Shown piece after piece: positions 1-8,217 of a DNA stretch of 21,248 bases; position 1 is the stretch's first letter, and each line of letters starts with the position of its first letter. A model generated the notes under the pieces. It saw only the letters and a list, made by a program, of their open reading frames with translations, was not told the DNA's origin and searched no databases. The position numbers and the translations under genes were made by a program. Source of the DNA: Ascoidea tarda (nom. inval.) (Eukaryota; Ascomycota; Saccharomycetes; Ascoideales; Ascoideaceae); contig JAKTTS010000266.1 in NCBI GenBank assembly GCA_030560485.1, positions 1-21,248 on the forward strand, written 5' to 3'.

Positions 1-1524
1 GAAAAAAAATGGTCGACGGTTATAAGGCTTCAAAAGAAAATCCTTGAGTTGGAGAATAAAGTCAACCAACTAAACGAAATCTTTCAAAATAATAATAATT
101 TCAACAACAATATAACTAATTCCTTTTCCTCTCTAACTACAAATGATAACAATGACTTGTCTTCCTTAAAAAAGATAAATTGGTTACCAACGAATGTCAA
201 ACAAACTTTAAAAGCTCATAAATCTCAAGTCAATACAATCTCAATTCATCCAATTTTGCCACAACTAGTTTCTGGCTGTAACGATGGTTCCTTAATAGTG
301 TGGGACTTATTGAACTCAATCCAACCAGAATTCATTAACAAAAACGCTCATTCAAGGTCAATTAATTGTACATGTTTCTCCCCCTTACCAATCCCCCTAA
401 CTTCTTTGAATAATAGTAGCAACAGTAGTAGTAACAGTATTAATAATAATGATAGCACTACTTTCAAAAATAGCTCAACTTCCTCAAAAAATCAAATACA
501 TCTCTTTGCAACATGTTCATCTGATTTATTTATCAAAATTTGGGACCCTAATAATGATTATAAACCAATTAGAACTTTATCTGGTCACGATCACTCGATT
601 TCTTCAATATCTTTTAAAAATTCGAATCCAAATCACTTGTTTAGTTGTTCAAGAGATTTTTCAATTAAATTATGGGATATTACTAATGGCTGGTGTTTAA
701 AATCGTTTATTGGTCACTCAAATTGGGTCAGATCAATTAATCTAAATTATAATGATAACTTCCTATTAAGTTGCTCAAATGATCAAAGTATTAGATTGTC
801 TCATTCAGATACTGGCACTGGTTTGGCTTTATTGATTGGACATCATCAAGTTGTCGAAGACTGTAAATTTGTTCCCGAAATTTCAAATGTTTACTTAGAT
901 AAATTGGCCAAAAAATTTGTCTCAAAAGAAATTTTAGATAATCAAAATTATAAAACCTTGGGCTACAAGTATTGTGCAACTTGTGGTAGAGATGACACAA
1001 TTAAAATTTGGCTATTACCTTTACCAATAATTAGACCACACAGAAGCCCATTGCCTTCATCAAATCCAACTGGTGTTCTTTTAGCTGATTTAAAAGGCCA
1101 TTCCTCTTGGGTAAGATCTTTACAATTTCATCCTGGTGGTAGATATTTATTTTCAGCTTCTGATGATAAAACAATTAAAATCTGGGATATATCTTTGACT
1201 AATTATGATGTAATTAAATGTATAAAAACTTTGTCCGGTGGTCATGAAAGCTTTATCAATAAGATATGTTTTGCTTCATGTATCAATTTTGAAAATGACA
1301 GTGAAGAAGACGATGATAACGATGAAAATGAAAAACGGGAAGATGAAACATCTAAAATCGAAGAACTTGTTGATAATTCATCGACTTCAGCAAACGGTTC
1401 TACTTCAAAAGAGTCCAAAAAAGAAGCTGAAAAACAAAAAAGGAAACTTATAAAGTTAGACAAAAGTATTAGATGCACCTTAGCTAGTGGCGGTGCCGAT
1501 AATACTGTTTGTATCTGGGCATGA
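1..1524 (+). CDS. PAC1: PAC1/LIS1 homolog, WD40 dynein regulator (5' partial)
   Basis: The frame is open from base 1, so the gene starts left of the window; 507 residues are visible. The first ones, EKKWSTVIRLQKKILELE, match the short coiled coil that follows the LisH domain in Lis1/Pac1/NudF; LisH itself would lie upstream. Seven WD40 repeats follow, with GH and WD-type pairs: SGCNDGSLIVWD, SSDLFIKIWD, SRDFSIKLWD, SNDQSIRLS, GRDDTIKIW, SDDKTIKIWD and a final GGADNTVCIWA. Pac1 binds the dynein motor and targets it to microtubule plus ends for nuclear migration. Two low-complexity inserts interrupt blades: a Ser/Asn run near 410-485 and an acidic-then-Lys-rich run near 1300-1460. The TTG at 49 is internal, not a start. 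Family assignment is firm. Confidence 0.93.
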   Translation, partial: EKKWSTVIRLQKKILELENKVNQLNEIFQNNNNFNNNITNSFSSLTTNDNNDLSSLKKINWLPTNVKQTLKAHKSQVNTISIHPILPQLVSGCNDGSLIVWDLLNSIQPEFINKNAHSRSINCTCFSPLPIPLTSLNNSSNSSSNSINNNDSTTFKNSSTSSKNQIHLFATCSSDLFIKIWDPNNDYKPIRTLSGHDHSISSISFKNSNPNHLFSCSRDFSIKLWDITNGWCLKSFIGHSNWVRSINLNYNDNFLLSCSNDQSIRLSHSDTGTGLALLIGHHQVVEDCKFVPEISNVYLDKLAKKFVSKEILDNQNYKTLGYKYCATCGRDDTIKIWLLPLPIIRPHRSPLPSSNPTGVLLADLKGHSSWVRSLQFHPGGRYLFSASDDKTIKIWDISLTNYDVIKCIKTLSGGHESFINKICFASCINFENDSEEDDDNDENEKREDETSKIEELVDNSSTSANGSTSKESKKEAEKQKRKLIKLDKSIRCTLASGGADNTVCIWA

Positions 1525-2711
1525 TTTTTTTTATTCATTATCATTATTTTTTGTTTTTTATACTGGAGTTTATGAAAATCCATTAATGCTCTTAATCATT
1601 GTTAACCCTAAATTATCGTTAATTATTGTTTTTAAAGTCAATCTTTTTTTTGTTTCAATTATGCTTTATTATCATTTTTTTTAAACACATTTTTTTTCGA
1701 AAAAGATATTTTGTTTTTTACAATGTGATTGCATATTTTCATTATTTTTTTTTTAAATTGTTTTTTTTTTAAATTGTTTTTTTTTTAAATTATGCTGATT
1801 ATACTGTTATACAATTTTTCATTTGCTAATTGTAAACAGTCTTTTATCAGTTTTAATTCTCATCTAAGGCGCATTTCCCTTAAACAAAATTATACAAAAT
1901 TATTCAAAATAGATGTATTTTTTTAGAAAAGCTAAACCATGCTATAGGACACTTATATTTCTCTTATCTATATATCAAAATAAACAGAATTCAGTTATAA
2001 AAAGGGTATTGTTTCTGTTGGGAATTAGGTTTCCGTTAGGATTTCAGCTGATGCAAAATTACATCACCTTGAATTTAACTGACGCGTCTCTGCATTTTAC
2101 AAGATATGAAGACCAGAATTCTTGAAATATGTTTATCAATAACTAATTTTAAGTCTGTTTTATTAGAAAAATAGCTAAGCAATAGTAAAACAATATTGAA
2201 ATAAACATTTAAATAATGAAGGTTAAATAACTAAAATCAACAACAAAAAAAAGGGGACAATAAAAATGAAATTAAAATTAGAAAAAGTAAAAACAGTATA
2301 GTAAAATGATAAAGTAGTAGTGGATAGTAGAAAATAGAAAGACAAGTACATCAAAGTAAAAACATGAAAAAAAGGAAAAAAAATAAGTAATAAGTAATAA
2401 ACAAACAAAATTAAAAATTAAAATTAAAAACTGGAAAAGTGAAGCTTTAGCTTTGAAGGTTTATAGATTTGGAGTTAGGAAATTAAAACTAGATTGGAGC
2501 GAAATTTTAAATTAGAAATTGGAAAGCATAGACATAACTAATTAAATATTGGGAAACATTAAAAATAAATTATACGGTTAAATCTGATAGAGATAGAAAA
2601 TATGAAGTTGATATTTTAATTAGTTTTTTTATAATTTTTTTTTCTTTTTTTTCTCTTTTTTCTTTTTTATTATTTTTTCATTAATTTCAGTTTTGTTTAA
2701 GCAACTTTGTA
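1525..2711. other. Convergent spacer between PAC1 and PTC1
   Basis: About 1.2 kb lies between the 3' ends of two convergent genes, so both terminators should be here. The first part is T-rich on the plus strand and includes three 16-bp units. From about 2150 to 2600 the plus strand becomes strongly purine-rich, mostly A with scattered G, and then flips back to T-rich at 2620-2690 just before the PTC1 stop. A 70-codon open frame at 1913-2125 has no family resemblance. I see no gene here. Confidence 0.7.
1745..1792. repeat. Three tandem 16-bp units, T10 + AAATTG
   Basis: Three adjacent units each consist of ten T followed by AAATTG; the last ends AAATTA. All three T runs are exactly ten long. 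The array sits about 220 bp after the PAC1 stop and is a likely source of 3'-end T-rich signals or replication slippage. Confidence 0.9.
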
Positions 2712-4187
2712 TCAGGATAAGTTTAATTGATCTTGGGATTGATCTTGGGATTGATCTTGAGATTGAGGTTCATCATAATCACTCAATTCACTATCAGAGT
2801 AAGTCAGTTCTAAAATTCTTTGATCAAATCTTATGACCATAACGGTTACATTATCCATACTTAAATTTTTAATAGCATGATCACATAAAATTCTTGAAGC
2901 AATTTGAGGGTTGGATTCGTTTCTGATTAGATCAACTGCATCTTGGTCTTTTATAATATCCCATAAACCATCACAAGCGATTATTAGAAATTCGTCATCA
3001 TCAGTCATCTCTAAGGCTGTTGTGTAGGGTTTTCCAATTATTAAATTTTTCAAGTAATGATCTCCTAAAGATCTTGTTATAGCTAGAATTCCATTGACTC
3101 TATTTCTCATTATCAAGCCTCCAGATTGAACAATTCTATTTGATTCATTTGTATCGCTGCCTTTATGGTCGTAAGATAGTCGAATGGCAAAACCATTTCT
3201 ACAAAGAACCAATCTTGAATCGCCGACATTTGCGGTATACAACATTCTTCTATGGTTTAGAGTAGGAATGAAGTCAAATAAATGTGAGTAATCTTTAAGA
3301 TATTGAGATTGAGATTGGGATTGAGATTGAGATTGAAAATTTGATTGTAGTTTTCTTTTTATTTTTGTGTTATTGAGCTGGTCAGAAAACTGAGGTATTG
3401 TCATGTCTTTGTCTTTATTTCTATAGTTATTTTTGGTGACTTGGTAATTTTCATTATTGTTGATAATGCTATGTTTATGGATATCCGTATCATTGTCATT
3501 ATTGTTATTGTTGTTATTAGTATTGTTTTTTTGTGGAGGATTGCTATCGTTGTAATTGTCATTATAGTTGTCATTATCATTATCATCATCTAGTTCCCAT
3601 CTTATTATAGCCACGGCAGCGGTACAACCACTTGAGCCGATACTGTTATTACTATCAGCGATCAAGTTATCAGCTTCTTGAAAACAGTTGTTCAAACAGG
3701 ATCTTATATCTTGGTCATTGATGAGTTTTGATGAGTTTTTTTCATTTTTGAGAATTTCGTTTTGTAGTAGTAAATGTAGATTTTGACCACACCATTTAGC
3801 AGCTTGTTTTCCTGCATGGCCATCAAATAAAGCAAAGTAACCCCAATCTAAACGCTCGCAGAAATTGGCAACGTAGGTGTGAACATCTTCCATTGTTGGT
3901 CTGTATTTGGGGTTTTTGTTTTCACTTACGCCAACATCAAAGGATAATTTGTAATTTTTTTTTTGAATCAGAGTAGTTTGATCATCGGTAGATAAATTGG
4001 ATAGGTTTTGAGTTACGTTATTAAGAGTATCCTGTATATTTGACTCATTATTGTTATTTATGGGATGAAGAGTATTGATATCAGATATGGCTTTGTTGTC
4101 GTTTATATCAAGATAACTGTCATTCTGTTTGAGTGATGAAGAAAGTGAATGGTTTGAAGCAGAGTTTTTAATATTTAAATCTGACAT
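2712..4187 (-). CDS. PTC1: Protein phosphatase 2C, PTC1 ortholog
   Basis: A 491-residue PP2C Ser/Thr phosphatase. From about residue 80 it follows yeast Ptc1 closely: RPTMEDVHT (96-104), FDGHAG (121-126), GCTAAV (187-192), ANVGDSR (319-325), GGLI, SLGD (373-376), ACDGLWD (404-410) and DNVTVMV (445-451). The Asp and Glu ligands for the two metal ions are present, so it should be active. Ptc1 dephosphorylates MAP kinases such as Hog1 and acts in cell-wall integrity and organelle inheritance. It is much longer than the 281-residue S. cerevisiae protein: a disordered N-terminus of about 80 residues, a 110-residue Asn/Asp/Gln-Ser insert (about 200-310) at a loop that is short in yeast Ptc1, and a Gln-Asp-Ser tail. 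The ATG at 4187 has an in-frame TAA just upstream. Two CTG codons fall in unconserved parts. Confidence 0.95.
   Translation of the reverse strand: MSDLNIKNSASNHSLSSSLKQNDSYLDINDNKAISDINTLHPINNNNESNIQDTLNNVTQNLSNLSTDDQTTLIQKKNYKLSFDVGVSENKNPKYRPTMEDVHTYVANFCERLDWGYFALFDGHAGKQAAKWCGQNLHLLLQNEILKNEKNSSKLINDQDIRSCLNNCFQEADNLIADSNNSIGSSGCTAAVAIIRWELDDDNDNDNYNDNYNDSNPPQKNNTNNNNNNNDNDTDIHKHSIINNNENYQVTKNNYRNKDKDMTIPQFSDQLNNTKIKRKLQSNFQSQSQSQSQSQYLKDYSHLFDFIPTLNHRRMLYTANVGDSRLVLCRNGFAIRLSYDHKGSDTNESNRIVQSGGLIMRNRVNGILAITRSLGDHYLKNLIIGKPYTTALEMTDDDEFLIIACDGLWDIIKDQDAVDLIRNESNPQIASRILCDHAIKNLSMDNVTVMVIRFDQRILELTYSDSELSDYDEPQSQDQSQDQSQDQLNLS
2729..2764 (-). repeat. 12-bp repeat coding (QDQS)3 in the PTC1 tail
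   Basis: Three 12-bp units (plus strand GATCTTGGGATT, the last with one change) encode Gln-Asp-Gln-Ser repeats at the extreme C-terminus of PTC1. The array lies outside the catalytic domain. Confidence 0.85.
3305..3337 (-). repeat. GAGATT hexamer microsatellite coding (Gln-Ser)n in PTC1
   Basis: Five GAGATT-type hexamers, one with a G change, encode the QSQSQSQSQSQ run at residues 285-295 inside the catalytic-domain insert. The same hexamer in the same coding phase appears at the right end of the window in an unrelated gene. Confidence 0.85.
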
Positions 4188-4530
4188 CTTTAATTATGGT
4201 TTTATAGTTCTGGTAATAATATTAATACTAATGGTAAAAACAATGATAATGGTGGTGATAATAATAATGATAATAATATTTTTTGCTATTTAATACCTCT
4301 CTTTTAATGGTTTTTTTTTTTCGTTTAGTATTTTTAAATTTATATTGTTTTTCAAATGAAAAATTAAGAAATTTTAATTTTTGATTTGGTTAATATGAAA
4401 TTTTGATAATCTAATAGTTATAGTAATCTTATTTGAACAGAAGTTAAATAGTAGTCAGAATTTAAGTTTGCCAAAATTCAGGAGAACAAAAAGAACAAAT
4501 AATTTATAAACTAATCAACCAGAGCCAACT
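4188..4530 (-). promoter_or_regulatory. PTC1: PTC1 upstream region with trinucleotide-rich leader
   Basis: The plus strand at about 4213-4280 is an AAT/GAT/GGT-type trinucleotide-rich tract immediately before the PTC1 ATG, so it would lie in the 5' leader. An in-frame TAA separates it from the ATG, so it does not extend the protein. A T-rich stretch follows at 4310-4380. I see no clear TATA box or named factor site. Confidence 0.4.
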
Positions 4531-4589
4531 TTTTCACTTGAGGAAACAATACCAAACGATGCTATGAAAGTGGATCAAGATATCAATTG

Positions 4590-5010
4590 AGCAATGTGCA
4601 TCCAGCAGAGATAAAGGAGAATTGCCAGCAGACAGAGAGGAACCACACAAAGGAAGGGCAGCAGAAAACGCGGGAAGAGAGCGCGGGACTAGAGAATCTA
4701 GAAAAAGCAGCACACGAAGCACGGGAAGCACAGGCAGCAGAAACAGCACAGGAAGCACGAGTTGGGCGTTGCACGAGGGGTCTGTGCTCCAGAAACAGCT
4801 CTGAAGTGGGCAAAAAGGCAGCGGAAATGGAGCACGGGCAGCGGAGCGGCGACGGCAGGGGGAGCGCGGAACAAACCCTTTGCAAACCAAATCAGCACCA
4901 GTGACGCAACAAGCGTCGCTCCCGTTTTGTTCGCGCGAGTTAGGGCTCTGCCATAGCGGCCTGAAACTCAGTGCCAGTGCTGAGGGTGACACTGCAGGGA
5001 GCTGCAGACA
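4590..5010. other. GC-rich island in a divergent spacer
   Basis: Roughly 420 bp that is clearly GC-rich by eye, against flanks that are mostly A and T. It contains a 9-bp degenerate repeat (4711-4764), a perfect small hairpin GACGC-AACAA-GCGTC (4903-4917), a CTCAG/CTGAG stem near 4970 and two CTGCAG hexamers spaced by GGAG near 4993-5008. Open frames exist on both strands but none starts with a plausible ATG or resembles a family. GC islands in AT-rich yeast genomes can be structured ncRNAs or foreign DNA. I could not match tRNA, U1, U6, SRP RNA or RNase P RNA landmarks, so the nature is open. Confidence 0.55.
4711..4764. repeat. Degenerate 9-bp tandem repeat, six units
   Basis: Six consecutive 9-mers share a CAC-x-x-x-AAG or CAG pattern: CACACGAAG, CACGGGAAG, CACAGGCAG, CAGAAACAG, CACAGGAAG, CACGAGTTG. 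It lies inside the GC-rich island. Its period divides by three, which explains why frames stay open across it. Confidence 0.75.
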
Positions 5011-5256
5011 CATGCTTCAATGAGTTGTGAGTTCGGATGTCACCATTACGCAGTTGTTCGGTATTTCGCTTGTTTGATTACGTACATTTTGCTACAGTCA
5101 AATTAGAATCCCAACAGTGATTGTATTTAATCATGGTTCGTAGATATCTGATTGCAAATATGGCTTTGATACATTGTGTAAAAAAGATATTGGATATAAT
5201 CTATCAGTGAAACTTACTGTTGTCTCGGACTCGTTATCACCATTGATACAACTAAA

Positions 5257-5553
5257 TCATTTTGCTAGGGTTGTATCCAAGTTGGAAACCCAATAGTTAA
5301 AATTTGTCTCTATATACGAACTATTATAAAGCTTTTGCAAAACATTCATGGATAACTTGATGCATATCACATTATTGTCATTTTCAAAATATTGTATGTT
5401 TGGCTTGAGATTTTGGTCAGTGATCTTGAATGGTGATATATGAAGACTCCCAGCATTACTGTTGATTGACGGTGACAATCCAAACTTGAAATTCTCATAA
5501 CTGATACTTTTACTTAAATGTAAAGTATCCGTTCCCCCACAAACCACTTGCAA
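5257..5553 (-). pseudogene. Orphan open frame, possible gene remnant, unrecognised
   Basis: A 98-codon open frame ending in TGA at 5257. It begins only with TTG and its first ATG lies two thirds of the way along, so it is unlikely to be an intact gene. The composition is not obviously low-complexity (for example NVICIKLSMNVLQKL and NFNYWVSNLDTTLAK), and Asn, Ser, Ile and Lys are used as in nearby real genes. It could be a decayed gene fragment or a chance frame. I do not recognise a family. Confidence 0.22.
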
Positions 5554-5620
5554 TAGTTAGATTCGAAAAATTCAAGCTGAATGAAGAGTTGATTGACCAA
5601 GTTGGTTCATCATCAGGATC

Positions 5621-5670
5621 AAAAAATCTGAATGTGAATGAAAAATTCTGAATGTGAATGAAAAATTCAG
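5621..5670. repeat. 20-bp direct tandem repeat, 2.5 copies
   Basis: Two 20-bp units that differ at one position, each ending CTGAATGTGAATG, are followed by a partial third unit. This is a short local duplication. Confidence 0.85.
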
Positions 5671-6642
5671 CCTTTGAATCCAATTGTAATAGCAGACGGA
5701 GACTTACAGATAGAATAACATTTTTTTGAGTACCAACAAAAAAAAGAAGAAAAGAAGAAGAACAACTGCGTAGCTTATCACTTCTCTCAAAATCTCAAAA
5801 CAACACCTCTGATTCAATTCAAAATACAAATTTCGAGTTTCCGTGTTATGTGTTTAGGATGTATGCATATGTATGCAGTATCATGCGATATTTGAACAAA
5901 ACAGTACCAGTACAACAAAATCTCAATTAAGGTTTGTATTGGTGCATTGGAGCTTTTTGTGTATTGAATTAGAGTTTTAGTTCTTTATCTGTTTGGGTGG
6001 AGTTATTCTCATGTCCTCATATCAATTTTTATGTTATTACCCATAGACATTAGTCATTTATAATAACTTTGGCTAAACCAGTCAGAATCTTGATCTAAGA
6101 AAATGTTTTGGCCACTATCCTATTACGCTGGTTTCCAGAAATCCTAGTGTTAAAAAAGGAATTAGATTTTCCAGAAAAACTTTCCTCTAGTTGTAGCTAA
6201 TTGTCCTATTTCTCGCAGTATCTTGGTTATATATTTCACTGAAATTTGGCGTTTAATATCCTATAAAGACACAGTATAAGATAATCAATAAAAATTTTCT
6301 TCTTCCTCTTCTTCCTTTATTCACAAAACTATTCCTATTTGTAACAGAATGCCTTTCCTTAGGATTGTGTAATATGTACCACATAATGGCAAACATCGCT
6401 AAAAGGCGGCTATTCCCAAGGGCAGTCATAGTAAAGGGTATGAATAATATTCCTATTAAAACTATAACTATACTGTATTATATTATGCAAGCCATAATAA
6501 TATTAAATTGTTTAACTTGATAATTTCATTATATAAATTTCTTAGGATTCAATTTCAATATAATACAAAGTCGATGGATAATAAAACCATTTCATTTTAT
6601 TAACGGATTTTCAATATTTTACAACTTGCGGGTAAAAAAAAT

Positions 6643-6650
6643 TATAAATA
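6643..6650 (+). promoter_or_regulatory. TATA-like box of ARO9 paralog A
   Basis: TATAAATA lies 66 bp before the ATG at 6716, and another ATATAAA stands near 6530. Either could be the TATA element. I did not find a convincing pair of CCG half-sites of the Aro80 type nearby. Confidence 0.4.
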
Positions 6651-6715
6651 CCCTGTTTCCGCTGAATGTTACAATCTTTGATACTAATATCAATTTGAAC
6701 ACACAAAAAAAAAAA

Positions 6716-8143
6716 ATGTCAAAACTTGAATTTTCTCATCATTTATCGGAATCTGTTAAATATAGAACTGACAATCATTTTACTACTGGCGAAGCTTATC
6801 GATCTTCTCACCCAAATCCAATTTATTTCAATTATGGCTGTCCGAATCATGGTTTCTTTCCAATAAAAAACATCTCAATTCAATCAACCAATAAGCCATT
6901 TAATAATGAAGATACAACAGATTTTGTTATTAATACCATTAACAATGAAGATAACACTAACAATAAATCAATTACAATCTCTCAAGGTTTTCAATATATG
7001 GAGGTCACAGGCGATAAACTTTTTTACAATTTTAATAAAGAATTAGTCTTAACAATCAATCCACCAGCTCGTAATGACTGGGATTTATTGTTAGATTGTG
7101 GTTCTATTGATGGCTTAAATAAAATCTTCAACATTTTAATTAACCCCAACGATACAATTTTAGTCGAAGAATATACTTTTGTCCCCACTATCAATCAAAT
7201 AACTCAATATAGAGGTATTCCAATTCCTCTTAAATTGAATTTAAACCCCAATAAAAATTTTAATAATGGAATCGATTTAGAATTTTTTGAAGATTTATTA
7301 AATAACTGGAAATCGTATTACCCAAATTTAAGAAAGCCAAAGGCTTTGTATACAATTCCAACTGGCCAAAATCCAACTGGCGTTACAACCTCAATGGAAA
7401 TTAAAAAGAAAATTTATAACATTTGTCAATCTCATGATATTTTAATCATAGAAGATGACCCCTATGGTTATATAATCTTAAATGATGATTTTATTCATAA
7501 AAAGATTGCAATTAATGATTACATAAACAATTACATATCAAAATCTTATCTTACAATTGATACTTCAGGTAGAGTATTAAGATGTGAAACATATTCAAAG
7601 ACTTTTGCTCCAGGCTCGAGAGTAGGTTTTATTGTAGCTAATAATTTTTTCATCAATCATTTAAAGAAATTAACTGAATTAACTACTACATATGCATCTG
7701 GGATCTCCCAAACAATTATTCAAAATCTTATCTTGCAAAAGGGAGGGTTTCAAGGCTGGATGAATTGGTTAATTGAATTGAGCAAAGCCTATTCAATTAG
7801 AAAATATAAAATTCTTGAATTATTCAAAAAAACAAAATTGTTTCAAGATAATATAATCGATATCATTGAACCAAATAATGGAATGTTCATTTCCATTTTC
7901 TTTAATTTTGAAAATTCAAGTTCAAATGAATATAATATTAAAAGTGATTTAGATAAATTGTATAATATTTGTTTAAATAATGGTATTGTCGTTATCTTAG
8001 GAAAAACAATGGCAGTTGGTGAAAGAGCAAGAGAAAATGCAAAATTTATCAGAATCACATTAGCAATGGCTGATAATATTGAAGAAATAATTGAAGGGGG
8101 TAAAAGATTAAAAAAAAGTTTTGAAGAGTATTTTTATAATTAA
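6716..8143 (+). CDS. ARO9: Aromatic aminotransferase, ARO9-type paralog A
   Basis: A 475-residue class I/II PLP aminotransferase. I chose the ATG at 6716, after a run of A; the open frame upstream begins only with TTG. It follows S. cerevisiae Aro9 along its length: NYGCPNHGFFPI (39-50), GFQYMEVTG, VEEYTFVPT, LYTIPTGQNPTG (211-222; Asn219 contacts PLP), IIEDDPYGY (244-252), ETYSKTFAPGSR with the Schiff-base Lys at 295, and FIRITLAMAD, whose Arg446 should bind the substrate carboxylate. Aro9 transaminates Trp, Phe and Tyr to 2-oxo acids, the first step of the Ehrlich pathway. It has no CTG codon. FLX1 converges on it 74 bp downstream, and a second paralog lies beyond FLX1. Which paralog is the true ortholog of Aro9 cannot be told here. 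Confidence 0.92.
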   Translation: MSKLEFSHHLSESVKYRTDNHFTTGEAYRSSHPNPIYFNYGCPNHGFFPIKNISIQSTNKPFNNEDTTDFVINTINNEDNTNNKSITISQGFQYMEVTGDKLFYNFNKELVLTINPPARNDWDLLLDCGSIDGLNKIFNILINPNDTILVEEYTFVPTINQITQYRGIPIPLKLNLNPNKNFNNGIDLEFFEDLLNNWKSYYPNLRKPKALYTIPTGQNPTGVTTSMEIKKKIYNICQSHDILIIEDDPYGYIILNDDFIHKKIAINDYINNYISKSYLTIDTSGRVLRCETYSKTFAPGSRVGFIVANNFFINHLKKLTELTTTYASGISQTIIQNLILQKGGFQGWMNWLIELSKAYSIRKYKILELFKKTKLFQDNIIDIIEPNNGMFISIFFNFENSSSNEYNIKSDLDKLYNICLNNGIVVILGKTMAVGERARENAKFIRITLAMADNIEEIIEGGKRLKKSFEEYFYN

Positions 8144-8217
8144 TTAATTATGTTACTTTTTTTTCCTATTGTATTGTATTGTATTTTTCTTTGTAGGTTC
8201 TAGTTTATCGTATTCAT

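Larger units (their letters stand above)
5011..6715. other. Spacer upstream of ARO9 paralog A
   Basis: About 1.7 kb separates the GC-rich island from the aminotransferase start. It holds an orphan open frame (5257-5553), a 20-bp tandem repeat (5621-5670), a purine-rich patch near 5740-5765, a tandem GTATGCA motif near 5861-5877, a pyrimidine-rich patch near 6299-6323 and the presumed ARO9 promoter. No complete gene is recognisable. Confidence 0.6.

Noticed and set aside
1604-1611. AACCCTAA, a telomere or Tbf1-type motif
   Set aside because: A single 8-mer in an AT-rich 3' spacer; there is no array and no promoter nearby.
1913-2125. 70-codon frame after PAC1
   Set aside because: No homology seen; an accidental frame in a convergent spacer with no supporting signals.
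2223-2408. 61-codon Phe/Leu-rich minus-strand frame
   Set aside because: A reflection of the purine-rich plus strand, not a coding pattern.
4587-4904. 105-codon plus-strand frame over the GC island
   Set aside because: Starts only with TTG, has no upstream ATG, and its helix-like part follows from the 9-bp repeat.
4534-5013. 159-codon minus-strand frame over the GC island
   Set aside because: Open because the sequence is GC-rich and has a 9-bp repeat; the peptide is Leu/Pro/Ser/Cys-rich with no family pattern, and other frames on both strands are open too.
4960-5015. H/ACA snoRNA ending in ACA after two stems
   Set aside because: Stems are short, no H box at the expected hinge and no clear guide pockets could be seen.
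6626-6715. Thirty-residue N-terminal extension of ARO9 paralog A
   Set aside because: It begins with TTG; the ATG at 6716 gives a start that matches paralog B and follows an A-rich leader typical of yeast.
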